Shown here: positions 53,735 to 62,597 of the stretch, one piece after another
How positions within the stretch are numbered: position 1 is the first letter of the stretch
How the letters are laid out: each line of letters starts with the position of its first letter
From: Streptomyces sp. TLI_171
GTDB taxonomy: Bacteria; Actinomycetota; Actinomycetes; Streptomycetales; Streptomycetaceae
Assembly (NCBI RefSeq): GCF_003610255.1
Contig: NZ_RAPS01000001.1
Span: 6,351,001 to 6,415,000 of the forward strand
DNA: 64,000 nt
Direction: 5' to 3'
Translations under genes and position numbers: made by a program
The notes under the pieces: model-generated
Databases searched by the model: none
Told to the model about the DNA's origin: nothing
The model's input: only the letters and a program-made list of their open reading frames with translations

Positions 53735-55081
53735 ATGGACACCCCCTACCTGACGGTCGACGAACGCACCGAGATCGGCCGGGCCGCCCGCAAGCGGGCC
53801 CCCCGCTCCACCGCCGGGCACTGGCGGCCCGCCGCCGACCGCTCCGACCCGCTGTCGGTGCTGCGCGCCCAGGCCGCCAGCCGGCTCCCCGACCTGGTGC
53901 CGGTCCGCAACGGCCGGATGGCGGCCTCCCCGTTCGCGTTCCTGCGCGGCGCGGCCGCCGTGATGGCCGGCGACCTCGCCACCGGCCCCACCAGCGGACT
54001 GACCGTCCAGCTCTGCGGGGACGCCCACCTGGTCAACTTCGGCCTTTTCGGCTCGCCGGAACGCTCGCTGCTGTTCGACCTCAACGACTTCGACGAGACC
54101 CTGCCCGGCCCGTTCGAGTGGGACGTCCAGCGGCTGGCCGCCAGCCTGGCCGTCGCCGCCCAGGAGAACGGCGAGAGCGACGACGACGCCCACCGGGTGG
54201 TGCTGGACGCCGTCCGCTCCTACCGCGAGCACATCCGCGAGCTCGCCGGGCTCGGCGAACTCGCCGTCTGGTACCGGCAGATCAACGCCGAGGAGCTGGC
54301 CGCCAACCTCAAGGGCAAGCCCCGCCGCCTGATCGAGGCCGACATCACCGCGGCCCGCCGCCGCGACAGCCTGCAGGCGGCCGGGAAGCTCACCGAGATG
54401 ACCGCCGACGGCCGCCGCCGCTTCAAGGAGCAGCCCCCGCTGATCGAGCACGTCGGCTTCGACGCCGACGAGGTCCGCGCCCTGCTCGCCGACTACCGCG
54501 CCACCCTCGCCGAGGAGCGCGGCCGGCTGCTCGACCGGTACCGGTACATCGACGCCGCCCGGAAGGTGGTCGGCGTCGGGAGCGTCGGCACCGCCTGCTT
54601 CGTCGTGCTGCTGCGCGGCCGCGACCTCGACGACCCGCTGGTGCTGCAGGTGAAGGAGGCCCAGGCCTCCGTCCTGGAGCCCTACCTGAAGACCAGTCAG
54701 TACTCGCACCACGGTGAGCGGGTGGTCGCGGGGCAGCGGCTCATCCAGGCCGCCAGCGACATCTTCCTCGGCTGGATGACCGGCCCCGGCGGCCGGCACT
54801 TCTACTGGCGCCAGCTGCGCGACATGAAGGGCTCCGCCGAGGTCGGCGCCATGACCACCCGGGCGCTCGGCTCGTACGCCCGCCTCTGCGGCACCGCGCT
54901 GGCCCGCGCCCACGCCCGCTCCGGCGACCGGATCGCCATCGCCTCGTACCTGGGCCGCAGCGACACCTTCGACCGGGCGATCGCCGCGTTCGCTCACCAC
55001 TACGCCGAGCTCAACACCGAGGACCACGCCCGGCTGGCCGACGCCATCGCCGCCGGCGAGGTGCAGGCCGAGAACATCTAG
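53735..55081 (+). CDS. DUF2252 family protein
   Basis: The 448-residue protein matches DUF2252, a kinase-like fold. Conserved segments are PFAFLRGAAAVMAGDLA, LCGDAHLVNFGLFGSPE, LLFDLNDFDETLPGPFEWDV and QVKEAQASVLEPYL. The segment CGDAHLxNFG resembles the catalytic loop of aminoglycoside-phosphotransferase-like kinases, so phosphotransfer is possible but unproven. GAGGAG is 8 bases before the ATG. It stands alone between lpdA and a PRC-barrel gene. Confidence 0.9.
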   Translation: MDTPYLTVDERTEIGRAARKRAPRSTAGHWRPAADRSDPLSVLRAQAASRLPDLVPVRNGRMAASPFAFLRGAAAVMAGDLATGPTSGLTVQLCGDAHLVNFGLFGSPERSLLFDLNDFDETLPGPFEWDVQRLAASLAVAAQENGESDDDAHRVVLDAVRSYREHIRELAGLGELAVWYRQINAEELAANLKGKPRRLIEADITAARRRDSLQAAGKLTEMTADGRRRFKEQPPLIEHVGFDADEVRALLADYRATLAEERGRLLDRYRYIDAARKVVGVGSVGTACFVVLLRGRDLDDPLVLQVKEAQASVLEPYLKTSQYSHHGERVVAGQRLIQAASDIFLGWMTGPGGRHFYWRQLRDMKGSAEVGAMTTRALGSYARLCGTALARAHARSGDRIAIASYLGRSDTFDRAIAAFAHHYAELNTEDHARLADAIAAGEVQAENI

Positions 55082-55229
55082 GGCCGCCGTTCGGGTCGTC
55101 GCGCCCACGTCAACTCCGATCCGAATTGCGGCATATGCCGCTTTTCGGAAAGCCGCCGGACGCGCGTTTGCGCTTGCTGGAGGTCGGCTACGCGCCCCGG
55201 TGTCGGACATGCGAAGGAGGCGTGAAGCA

Positions 55230-56195
55230 ATGATCACCGAACAGCAGATCCGTTCCATGCTGCACCACCCCGTGCACGACGCCCAGGGCAACAAGATCGG
55301 GAAGGCCGACCACCTCTACCTCGACGACGCCACCGGAAAGCCCGAGTGGGTCAGTGTGAAGACCGGCTGGTTCGGCACGAGTGAGTCGTTCGTCCCGATC
55401 GGCGACGCCCACGTGGTCGACGGACACCTCCAGGTGCCGTTCGCCAAGGACAAGGTCAAGGACGCGCCGAACGTCGACGTGGACAACGGGGGACACCTCT
55501 CCGAAGAGGAGGAACGCAGGCTCTACCGTCACTACGGCATCGCCTGGGACGACGCCTGGAAGGCCGCCAACCAGCCCGGCGAGGGCGGCTGGGCCCACTC
55601 CGGCGACCAGGCCGGCGGCGCCGCGGCCACCACGACGGCGGGCGCGGCCGGAGCTGCGGGCGCGGCCGGAGCGACCGGCGCCGCAGCGCGGAAGCCCGCC
55701 ACCGGCACCACCGCCTCCGGCGACACCGCCCCCGGCCCCGCTGCGGCCGGCGGCGCGCCGACCGGTCGGTCGGAGCGCGGGGACGACGCGATGACCCGCT
55801 CCGAGGAGCGGATGCACGTCGGCGTCGAGCAGTACGAGACCGGGCACGCCCGGCTGCGCAAGTACGTGGTCACCGAGGAGCAGCAGCGGACCGTTCCGGT
55901 GCGGCACGAGGAGGCGCACATCGAGCGCGAGCCGATCACCTCGGCCAACCAGGGCCGGGCGATGGCCGGCGATCCGATCTCCGAGGCCGAGCACGAGGTC
56001 GTCCTGCACAGCGAGCGGCCGGTGGTGAGCACCGAGGCCGTCCCGGTGGAGCGGGTGCGGCTGGTGACCGAGGAGCGGGTCGAGCAGCAGACCGTCAGCG
56101 GCGAGGTGCGCAAGGAACGCATCGAGGCGGACCTGCCCGACGAGGCGAAGCGGGCCGCCGGCCAGGACACCCCGGGCCAGGAGCGCCCGCGGTGA
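55230..56195 (+). CDS. PRC-barrel / DUF2382 stress protein
   Basis: The 321-residue protein has an N-terminal PRC-barrel (residues 5-75: HDAQGNKIGKADHLYLDDAT), an Ala/Gly/Thr-rich linker (125-185) and a C-terminal DUF2382 domain (190-305: VGVEQYETGHARLRKYVVTE). The last is found in YsnF/AvaK-like general-stress proteins. Highly charged, with no signal or membrane segment. A near-perfect GAAGGAGGCGTG site precedes the ATG. It is probably a cytoplasmic stress-protective or surface-associated protein; the mechanism is unknown. Confidence 0.9.
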   Translation: MITEQQIRSMLHHPVHDAQGNKIGKADHLYLDDATGKPEWVSVKTGWFGTSESFVPIGDAHVVDGHLQVPFAKDKVKDAPNVDVDNGGHLSEEEERRLYRHYGIAWDDAWKAANQPGEGGWAHSGDQAGGAAATTTAGAAGAAGAAGATGAAARKPATGTTASGDTAPGPAAAGGAPTGRSERGDDAMTRSEERMHVGVEQYETGHARLRKYVVTEEQQRTVPVRHEEAHIEREPITSANQGRAMAGDPISEAEHEVVLHSERPVVSTEAVPVERVRLVTEERVEQQTVSGEVRKERIEADLPDEAKRAAGQDTPGQERPR

Positions 56196-56202
56196 CACCG
56201 TT

Positions 56203-56236
56203 CTGCGGGGCCCGGCCGTCGCGCCGGGCCCCGCAG
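56203..56236. terminator. bidirectional terminator
   Basis: CTGCGGGGCCCGGC and GCCGGGCCCCGCAG pair perfectly over 14 bp around a 6-base loop, 8 bp after the PRC-barrel gene and 41 bp from the convergent Clp gene's stop. Confidence 0.85.
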
Positions 56237-56276
56237 CGTGGCGCGCGGGAGCGCCAAGGGGGCGCCCCGGCCACCG

Positions 56277-58766
56277 TCAGCTCGCCTCCGGCCGGGCGAT
56301 CGAGCAGACCAGTTCGCCGTCCCGCTCGTCGGCGACGATGGTGTCGCCGGGCCGGAGCTCGCCGGAGAGCAGCATGGTGGCGAGGCGGTTGTCGAGCTCG
56401 GTCTGGATGGTGCGGCGCAGCGGGCGGGCGCCGAACTCGGGCTGGTGGCCCAGCTCCACCAGCCACTTCCGGGCGGCTTCGGTGACCTCGAGCTCCAGCC
56501 CCTGGGCCTTCACCCGGCGTTCGGAGTTGCCGAGCATCAGGTCGACGATCCGCATCAGGTCGTCCTGGTCGAGGGCGTCGAAGACGATGATGTCGTCGAT
56601 CCGGTTGAGGAACTCGGGCAGGAAGCGCCCGCGCAGCTCCGTCATCAAGCGGTCGCGGATCTCGTCGGTCTCGCCCCGGTGGGCGAGGATCAGCTGCGAG
56701 CCGATGTTGGAGGTCATGATCACCACGGTGTTGCGGAAGTCCACGGTGCGGCCCTGGGCATCGGTGAGCCGGCCGTCGTCGAGCACCTGGAGCAGCGCGT
56801 TGAAGACGTCCGGGTGCGCCTTCTCGACCTCGTCGAACAGCAGCACGCTGTAGGGGCGGCGGCGGACGGCCTCGGTGAGCTGCCCGGCCTCCTCGTAGCC
56901 GACGTAGCCGGGCGGGGCGCCGACCAGGCGGGAGACGGTGTGCTTCTCCTGGAACTCGCTCATGTCGAAGCGGACCAGCCGGTCCTCGTCCCCGAAGATC
57001 AACTCGGCCAGTGCCTTGGCGAGTTCGGTCTTGCCGACGCCGGTCGGCCCGAGGAACAGGAAGGAGCCCACCGGGCGGTTCGGGTCGGCCATCCCGGCCC
57101 GGCTGCGGCGGACCGCCTCGGAGACGGCGACCACGGCCTTGTCCTGGCCGATGACCCGGGCGTGGAGTTCTTCCTCCAGCTTGAGCAGCCGGGCCTTCTC
57201 GTCCTCGGTGAGCTGGGAGACGGGGATGCCGGTCTGCCGGGACAGCACGTCGGCGATGTCGTCGACGGTGACCGAGACCACGCCCTCGCGGCGTTCCTCG
57301 ATCCCGGCGCTCTGCGCCTCGACGTCGGCGATCCGGGTCTTGAGCTCGGAGGCGCGGGTGAAGTCCTCGGCGGCGACGGCCTCGTCCTTCTCGCGACGGA
57401 GCTTGGCGAGTTCGTCCTGACGGCCGATCACCTCGGTGGAGCGGCCGAGGCCGCGCAGCCGGACCCGGGCGCCGGCCTGGTCGATCAGGTCGATGGCCTT
57501 GTCGGGCAGGAAGCGGTCGGAGACGTACCGGTCGGAGAGGTCGGCGGCGGCGCGCAGCGCGTCGTCGGTGAAGCGGACCTGGTGGTGGGCCTCGTAGGAG
57601 TCGCGCAGCCCCTCCAGGATCTGCACGGTCTCCTCGACCGAGGGCTCGGGGATCAGGACGGGCTGGAAGCGGCGTTCCAGCGCCGGGTCCTTCTCGATGT
57701 GCTTGCGGTACTCGTCGATGGTGGTGGCGCCGATGACGTGGAGCTCGCCGCGGGCGAGGGCGGGCTTGAGCATGTTGCCGGCGTCCATCGCGCTCTCGCC
57801 GCCGGCGCCCGCGCCGACCACGGTGTGCAGCTCGTCGATGAACAGGACGGTGGACTCGGCGGCCTCGCGGACCTCGTCGATGACCTTCTTCAGGCGTTCC
57901 TCGAACTCGCCGCGGTACTTGGCGCCGGCCACCAGCCCGGACAGGTCGAGCGAGACCACCCGGCGGTCCTTGAGCGTGGTGGGGACGTCGCCGGAGACGA
58001 TCCGCTGGGCGAGGCCCTCGACGATGGCGGTCTTGCCGACGCCCGGCTCGCCGATCAGCACCGGGTTGTTCTTGGAGCGGCGGGAGAGGATCTCGACGGT
58101 CTGCTCGATCTCCCCGGCCCGGCCCACCACCGGGTCGAGCCGGCCGAGCTTGGCGTCCTCGGTGAGGTCGCGGCCGTACTCGTCGAGGGTCGGGGTGCTG
58201 CTCTCGGCCTTGGCGGGGGCGCGGTCGCCGCGGGCGGCGGCCTCGGCGCCGCGCTGCAGCCGGGAGGGGTCGGCGCCCTGGGCGCCGAGCAGGCGGCCGG
58301 CCGCGGAGTCGGGGTCGCCGAGCAGCGCGGAGAGGATGTGCTCGGGGCCGATGTAGGAGACGCCCGCGGCCTGCGAGCGGGCGTGGGCGCCGATCAGCAC
58401 GCGCTTGGCGGCCGGGGTGAGGGCGGGTTCGGCGGCCGGGTCGGCCTCGCCGGCGGGCAGGGTGCGCTCGATGGCGGCGGCGAGCCCGTCGGGGTCGGCG
58501 CCGGCCTGGGCGAGCAGCGACCGGGCCGGGTCGACCCGGGTGGCCGCCCACAGCAGGTGCGGGGTGTCGAGGTCGGTGCTGCCGTCCTCCTGGGCGCGCA
58601 GTTCGGCGCGGGCGATCAGCTCGCGGGCGGACTCGGTGAGCAGTCGGCCGATCGGGACCCGCTGCACGGCGGGCGGGGAGGCGGAGGGATTGAGGCCGAA
58701 GAAGCGGTTGAGCAGTTCGGAGAAGGCGTCGTCGGAGCCGAGCGGGCCGAAGCCGGGCATGGTCAT
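56277..58766 (-). CDS. Clp-type AAA+ chaperone ATPase (ClpC-like, without ClpP loop)
   Basis: The 829-residue unfoldase has an N-terminal double Clp_N repeat, a first AAA+ module (GEPGVGKT near residue 240; LFIDELHTVVGAG), a short middle domain (EKDEAVAAEDFTRASELKTR) and a second AAA+ module (GPTGVGKT near residue 570; LLFDEVEKAH). The middle domain length is ClpC-like. The stretch between MTSNIGS and PEFLNR is about ten residues shorter than in ClpC and lacks its LGF/VGF loop, so docking to ClpP is doubtful. No HspR-type HAIR box is visible upstream. Confidence 0.92.
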   Translation of the reverse strand: MTMPGFGPLGSDDAFSELLNRFFGLNPSASPPAVQRVPIGRLLTESARELIARAELRAQEDGSTDLDTPHLLWAATRVDPARSLLAQAGADPDGLAAAIERTLPAGEADPAAEPALTPAAKRVLIGAHARSQAAGVSYIGPEHILSALLGDPDSAAGRLLGAQGADPSRLQRGAEAAARGDRAPAKAESSTPTLDEYGRDLTEDAKLGRLDPVVGRAGEIEQTVEILSRRSKNNPVLIGEPGVGKTAIVEGLAQRIVSGDVPTTLKDRRVVSLDLSGLVAGAKYRGEFEERLKKVIDEVREAAESTVLFIDELHTVVGAGAGGESAMDAGNMLKPALARGELHVIGATTIDEYRKHIEKDPALERRFQPVLIPEPSVEETVQILEGLRDSYEAHHQVRFTDDALRAAADLSDRYVSDRFLPDKAIDLIDQAGARVRLRGLGRSTEVIGRQDELAKLRREKDEAVAAEDFTRASELKTRIADVEAQSAGIEERREGVVSVTVDDIADVLSRQTGIPVSQLTEDEKARLLKLEEELHARVIGQDKAVVAVSEAVRRSRAGMADPNRPVGSFLFLGPTGVGKTELAKALAELIFGDEDRLVRFDMSEFQEKHTVSRLVGAPPGYVGYEEAGQLTEAVRRRPYSVLLFDEVEKAHPDVFNALLQVLDDGRLTDAQGRTVDFRNTVVIMTSNIGSQLILAHRGETDEIRDRLMTELRGRFLPEFLNRIDDIIVFDALDQDDLMRIVDLMLGNSERRVKAQGLELEVTEAARKWLVELGHQPEFGARPLRRTIQTELDNRLATMLLSGELRPGDTIVADERDGELVCSIARPEAS

Positions 58767-58810
58767 CGTGGGGGCACTCCCATGGGCGGACGGGCAGCAG
58801 TCTCCCAAAC

Positions 58811-58871
58811 TATGGCAATCCATCAGATCAGCTGCCATACCTGGCGATCCGGACAGGTGACGGACCGTCAC
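58811..58871. promoter_or_regulatory. two inverted repeats in a divergent promoter region
   Basis: TATGGCA-N15-TGCCATA (58811-58839) and the perfect palindrome GTGACGG-A-CCGTCAC (58857-58871) lie between the Clp gene and the polysaccharide deacetylase gene (255-bp gap). Either could be an operator for the divergent promoters. I recognise neither as a known box. Confidence 0.4.
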
Positions 58872-59021
58872 TCGCGCCGCTCCGGGCCGCTCCTCCCAGG
58901 AAGCTTTCAGGAACTTGGGACAGGCATTACCTGCGCATGGGACTCTTGTGACCTGAGCTCCAACGGGCACCTCGGGCCGACCGGTCCGGGGTGCCCGTGC
59001 GTGCACGGAGGGGGAGAGGGC

Positions 59022-59954
59022 ATGCCGACCACGGACCGTGCGGCCAGCCGGCGGGGGATCGACGCGCTGCTGCGGCGCTCCCCGCTGCAGCCCGTCTTCC
59101 GGGCCCGGGCGGTCCGGCGGCTGGCGGTGCTCGCCTACCACGGCATCGACGACCCGGCGGCGTTCCGGGCCCAGATGGAACGCCTGGTGCGGATCGCCCG
59201 CCCGGTCGGCCCGGACGAGGTGGCCCGGGCCGCCGAGCACCGCCGACCGCTGCCGCCGCGCAGCGTGCTGGTCACCTTCGACGACGGCGACCGCAGCGTG
59301 CTCACCGAGGCGCTGCCGGTGCTCGCCCGGCTCGGCATCCCCGCCGCCGCCTACGTGATCACCGACCTGATCGACGGCGACCAGCCGTACTGGTGGACCG
59401 AGGCCGCCCACCTGGTCCAGCACGGCGGCCGGGCGCGGGCCCTGCGCGGGCTCGGCCCGACCGCCGCGGTCCGCCGGATGAAGGCCCTGCCGGAAGCCGA
59501 ACGGCAGCGCACGCTCGCCGAGTTGCGCGACAGCTCGGGCCACCGGGCGCCCCGGCAGCCGCAGTTGACCCGCGCCGACCTGCACGAGCTGCTCGACGGC
59601 GGCGTCGCGATCGGCAATCACACCGCCTCCCACCCGTGCCTGGACCGCTGCGCCGACGCCGAACTCGACGCCCAACTGGTGCGCGCACACGACCGGTTGA
59701 CACAGTGGCTGGGCCGCCCGCCGACCTCCTTCGCCTACCCCAACGGCAACTTCGACCCGCGCGCCGAGCGGGTGCTGCGCACCCTCGGGTACCGTACGGG
59801 CTTCCTGTTCGACCACCGGCACACCGAACTGGCCCCGGCGCACCGGCTGCGGATCAGCCGGCTGCGGGTCAACTCGCACACCGGCCGGGACCGCTTCGAC
59901 ACCATCCTGTCCGGGCTGCACCCGGCCGTGCACCGGCTGCGCGGCGGCCGCTGA
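59022..59954 (+). CDS. polysaccharide deacetylase (NodB-like, CE4)
   Basis: This 310-residue enzyme is of the NodB homology type. LAYHGIDD is followed by VLVTFDDGDRSVLTEALPVL, which carries the catalytic and metal-binding Asp residues, and AIGNHTASHPCLDR gives the two metal His. FAYPNGNFDPRAERVL and GFLFDHRH complete the fold. It removes N- or O-acetyl groups from a polysaccharide. No clear signal peptide is visible, so it may act on an intracellular or lipid-linked glycan. GAGGGGGAGAG precedes the ATG. It is co-transcribed with the FemAB-like gene 17 bp downstream. Confidence 0.88.
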   Translation: MPTTDRAASRRGIDALLRRSPLQPVFRARAVRRLAVLAYHGIDDPAAFRAQMERLVRIARPVGPDEVARAAEHRRPLPPRSVLVTFDDGDRSVLTEALPVLARLGIPAAAYVITDLIDGDQPYWWTEAAHLVQHGGRARALRGLGPTAAVRRMKALPEAERQRTLAELRDSSGHRAPRQPQLTRADLHELLDGGVAIGNHTASHPCLDRCADAELDAQLVRAHDRLTQWLGRPPTSFAYPNGNFDPRAERVLRTLGYRTGFLFDHRHTELAPAHRLRISRLRVNSHTGRDRFDTILSGLHPAVHRLRGGR

Positions 59955-59971
59955 GAAGGGGGAAGCCCGGC

Positions 59972-61012
59972 GTGGACGGCGCACCGGAGATCCACCGCAC
60001 GCCCGAGCTGGACGGCGAACTCGTCCACGACTGGCGGGAGTTGATCGCCGACGACCCGGACGGCTCGTGGTTCGGCGGCCCGGACTGGGTGCTCGCCTGG
60101 TGGCGCACCCTGGGCGCGGCGCAGCCCGCCGAACTCGCGGTCTGGCGCGGCCCGGACGGCCGGGCCGAGGCCGTGCTGCCACTGGTCGCCGCCCGGCTCC
60201 GGGCGCACCACCGGGTGCCGCTCGACGTCCCCGTGCTCACCCTGCTCGGCTCCGGCCCCGGCGCCGCCGACCACTGCGGGCCCGCCCTGCGGCCGCACCG
60301 GCGCGCCGAGGTGGCGGCCTGGCTGGCCCGCCGCGCCCGCCACCACACCCTGTGGCTGCCCAACCTGGACCGGGCGCACGCCGACCTGCTGCCCGCCGCC
60401 GCCCGCCCGGTCACCCGCTCCGCCTGCCCGCGGGCCGACCTGACCGACGGCCCCGACCGGCTGGGCTCCCGCGACTTCCGGGCCGCCAACCGGCGCGCCC
60501 ACCGCCGGCTGGCCGCCGCCGGCATCTCCTTCCACTGGCTGCCGCCCGGCACCGCCGGGCCCGCCCTGCTGGACGAACTGCTGCGGCTGCACCGGCTCCG
60601 TCGGGAGGCCGCCGCGGATGGCGTCAGCAGCTTCGGGGCCGACCGGCTGCCGCTGCACCGCCGGCTGCTGGAGACCGCCGTGCCCGGCTGCGGCCCGGCC
60701 TTCCAGGTGGCCAGGCGCCACGACGAGCCGGTGGGCGTGCTGTACGGCTTCCGGTGGGCCGACCGGTTCGCCTACTACCAGATCGGCTGGGACCCGCGGT
60801 GGGCCGCCGACTCGCTGGGCACCGCGCTGATCGACGCGGCGCTGCGCAGCTGCGCCGCCGAGGGCGTGCGGACCTTCGACTTCCTGCGCGGCGACGAGCC
60901 CTACAAGTACCGGTTCGGTGCGGTCGACCGCACCGACACCGGCTGGCTGCTCCCGCGCGGCCCCGGCGGAGCGCTGCTCGGCCTCAAACACCGCCTGCGG
61001 AAGGGCTCCTGA
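59972..61012 (+). CDS. GNAT/FemAB-like acetyltransferase (BioF2/CelD type)
   Basis: The 346-residue protein has the two-lobe fold of FemAB/CelD-like acyltransferases. DDPDGSWFGGPDWVLAWWRT is near the N-terminus. The second lobe has VGVLYGFRWADRFAYYQIGW and TFDFLRGDEPYKYRFGAVDR, the GNAT-6 signature. Such proteins are common in exopolysaccharide and capsule loci, where they N-acylate sugars. GTG start 18 bp after the deacetylase stop, with AAGGGGGAAG before it. The pair could alter acetylation of a cell-surface polymer, one enzyme removing and the other adding acyl groups. Confidence 0.85.
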   Translation: MDGAPEIHRTPELDGELVHDWRELIADDPDGSWFGGPDWVLAWWRTLGAAQPAELAVWRGPDGRAEAVLPLVAARLRAHHRVPLDVPVLTLLGSGPGAADHCGPALRPHRRAEVAAWLARRARHHTLWLPNLDRAHADLLPAAARPVTRSACPRADLTDGPDRLGSRDFRAANRRAHRRLAAAGISFHWLPPGTAGPALLDELLRLHRLRREAAADGVSSFGADRLPLHRRLLETAVPGCGPAFQVARRHDEPVGVLYGFRWADRFAYYQIGWDPRWAADSLGTALIDAALRSCAAEGVRTFDFLRGDEPYKYRFGAVDRTDTGWLLPRGPGGALLGLKHRLRKGS

Positions 61013-61019
61013 CGTCGCG

Positions 61020-61433
61020 TCAGGGCTGGATCGCGCCGTCCAGGTACACCCACTCGCCCTGGTGGCGGACGAACCGGCTGCGCTCGTGCAGGGCGTCCGC
61101 CCGGCCGCCCTCGCGGAAGTGGGCGCGGAACTCGACGGTGCCCTCGGCGTGGAACGGCCCGCCCTCCGACGCGCCGAGGACCTCCAGCCGCTCCCAGCGC
61201 AGCGAGGGGTCGAAGTCCACCGAGGCGGGCCGGGTGTCCGGGTGCCAGGAGCGCAGCAGGTACGGCTCGTCCCGCACCGCGAAGGCGCTGAACCGGGAGC
61301 GCATCAGCTGCTCGGCGCTGCCCGCGGCCGCCGCGCCGCGGTGCAGCCGACCGCAGCACTCGGCGTACGCGGCGGGCTGGCCGCAGGGGCAGTCCTTCGG
61401 GGCGGGCGGGGTCGGGGTGCGTCGGCGGGCCAT
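61020..61433 (-). CDS. YchJ-like SEC-C motif protein
   Basis: The 137-residue protein starts MARRRTPTPPAPKDCPCGQP and has a SEC-C-like zinc motif (CPCG then ECCGRLHRG) at residues 15-32. A YchJ/NTF2-like domain follows (AEQLMRSRFSAFAVRDEPYL, GTVEFRAHFREGG, HERSRFVRHQGEWVYLDG). YchJ-family proteins are widespread, with unknown function. It converges on the FemAB-like gene with a 7-bp gap. Family length and motifs agree. Confidence 0.9.
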   Translation of the reverse strand: MARRRTPTPPAPKDCPCGQPAAYAECCGRLHRGAAAAGSAEQLMRSRFSAFAVRDEPYLLRSWHPDTRPASVDFDPSLRWERLEVLGASEGGPFHAEGTVEFRAHFREGGRADALHERSRFVRHQGEWVYLDGAIQP

Positions 61434-61568
61434 GCCTCCATTATCGTCGCCCGCGCACCGGGCCCGGCGCGCCGGTCGGGTGTGCCGCGGGGCGATCGGG
61501 GCAGGATGGGCGGGTGCCGCGCCCGCAGCGGTGCGGCGGACGGCGACGGTCGGCGAAGGGGACTTGAG

Positions 61569-62063
61569 ATGAGCGACCACCACCACAACGTGCTGCTGCT
61601 CGGCTTCACCGACCCGGCGGCCTGCCGCCGGGCCTACGAGGACGCGATGCACCTGCCCGGGGTGCGGCAGGTCGCGGTGCTGGAGCGCGACGCCGAGGGC
61701 ATCGTCGACATCCCGGAGAGCCACATCCGCGGCGCGGGCGTGCCGACCGTCGGCTCCGGCCTGGTCGGCGGGCTGGTCGGGCTGCTGGGCGGCCCGATCG
61801 GTGTGCTGCTGGGTTTCGCGGCCGGCGCGGCGATCGGCAACGCCGCCGAGCAGACCGAGATGACCGACGGCGGGGCGGGCCTGATCGTGCTCTCCTCCCG
61901 GGTCGACAACGGCAAGGCGCTGCTGGTGGTCGACCTGGTCGAGCACGAGAACGGGCCCGCCGACGAACTGGCGGCCTCCTACGGCGCTCCGGTGGAGCGG
62001 ATCTCCGCCGAGGAGTTCGCCGAGCAGGTCCGGGTCGCCAAGGAGAAGGCCGATCAGTCCTGA
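61569..62063 (+). CDS. DUF1269 membrane protein
   Basis: The 164-residue protein begins MSDHHHNVLLLGFTDPAACR and has two hydrophobic, Gly-rich segments (VGSGLVGGLVGLLGG and VLLGFAAGAAIGNA, residues 60-95). An acidic C-terminal part (EEFAEQVRVAKEKADQS) follows. This matches DUF1269, a family of predicted inner-membrane proteins of unknown role. A weak AAGGGGA site precedes the ATG. Confidence 0.85.
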   Translation: MSDHHHNVLLLGFTDPAACRRAYEDAMHLPGVRQVAVLERDAEGIVDIPESHIRGAGVPTVGSGLVGGLVGLLGGPIGVLLGFAAGAAIGNAAEQTEMTDGGAGLIVLSSRVDNGKALLVVDLVEHENGPADELAASYGAPVERISAEEFAEQVRVAKEKADQS

Positions 62064-62108
62064 GGGCCGCTGCGTCCCGCGGCAGGGAGCCGAGGGCCCG
62101 TCCGGGCC

Positions 62109-62501
62109 TCAGAAGTACGGCCGGTAGCCGTCCTTGAGCTTGTCGAGGTCGCGGCGCTCGCGCTTGGTGGGGCGGCCCGCGCCGCGGTCGCGCTCGGCGA
62201 CGGCGGCCGGCCGCTCCTCGCGCGGCGGGGGCGGCGGGCTGTGGTCGACGTAGCAGGTCTCGGCGACGGGCGCGCCGACCCGCTTGGCGATCGGCCGGAC
62301 CACCTGGACGATCCGCTCCCGGCCCTCGACCCGCACCCGCACGTCGTCGCCCGGCTTGACGTGGTGCGCGGGCTTGGCGGAGGCCCCGTTCAGCTTGACG
62401 TGCCCGGCCCGGCAGGCCGCGCCCGCCGCCGAGCGGGTCTTGATCAGCCGGACCGCCCAGATCCAGCTGTCGATCCGCACGCTCGCCTCGTCCGTACTCA
62501 T
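62109..62501 (-). CDS. RNA-binding S4 domain protein (HslR/Hsp15-like)
   Basis: The 130-residue protein has an S4 domain at residues 7-60 (VRIDSWIWAVRLIKTRSAAG, AGHVKLNGASAKPAHHVKPG) and a basic C-terminal tail (GRPTKRERRDLDKL). Hsp15 proteins bind stalled large ribosomal subunits carrying nascent chains. Residues MSTDEAS form the chosen start; an upstream ATG is less likely. It is divergent from the oxidoreductase gene at 62598, with a 96-bp gap holding the promoters. Confidence 0.9.
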   Translation of the reverse strand: MSTDEASVRIDSWIWAVRLIKTRSAAGAACRAGHVKLNGASAKPAHHVKPGDDVRVRVEGRERIVQVVRPIAKRVGAPVAETCYVDHSPPPPPREERPAAVAERDRGAGRPTKRERRDLDKLKDGYRPYF

Positions 62502-62597
62502 GGCACGACTGTAGTCCGCGGCCTGTTTGTGCAACTAGTTGCATCGCTAGATCGATGAGCCCTACCGTTGGGTAACAAATCCCGACCGGAGGCGTCG

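Noticed and set aside
50524..53742. Long minus-strand open frame opposite the M1 peptidase and lpdA
   Set aside because: Runs across two genes and their intergenic regions without any recognisable domain or ribosome site.
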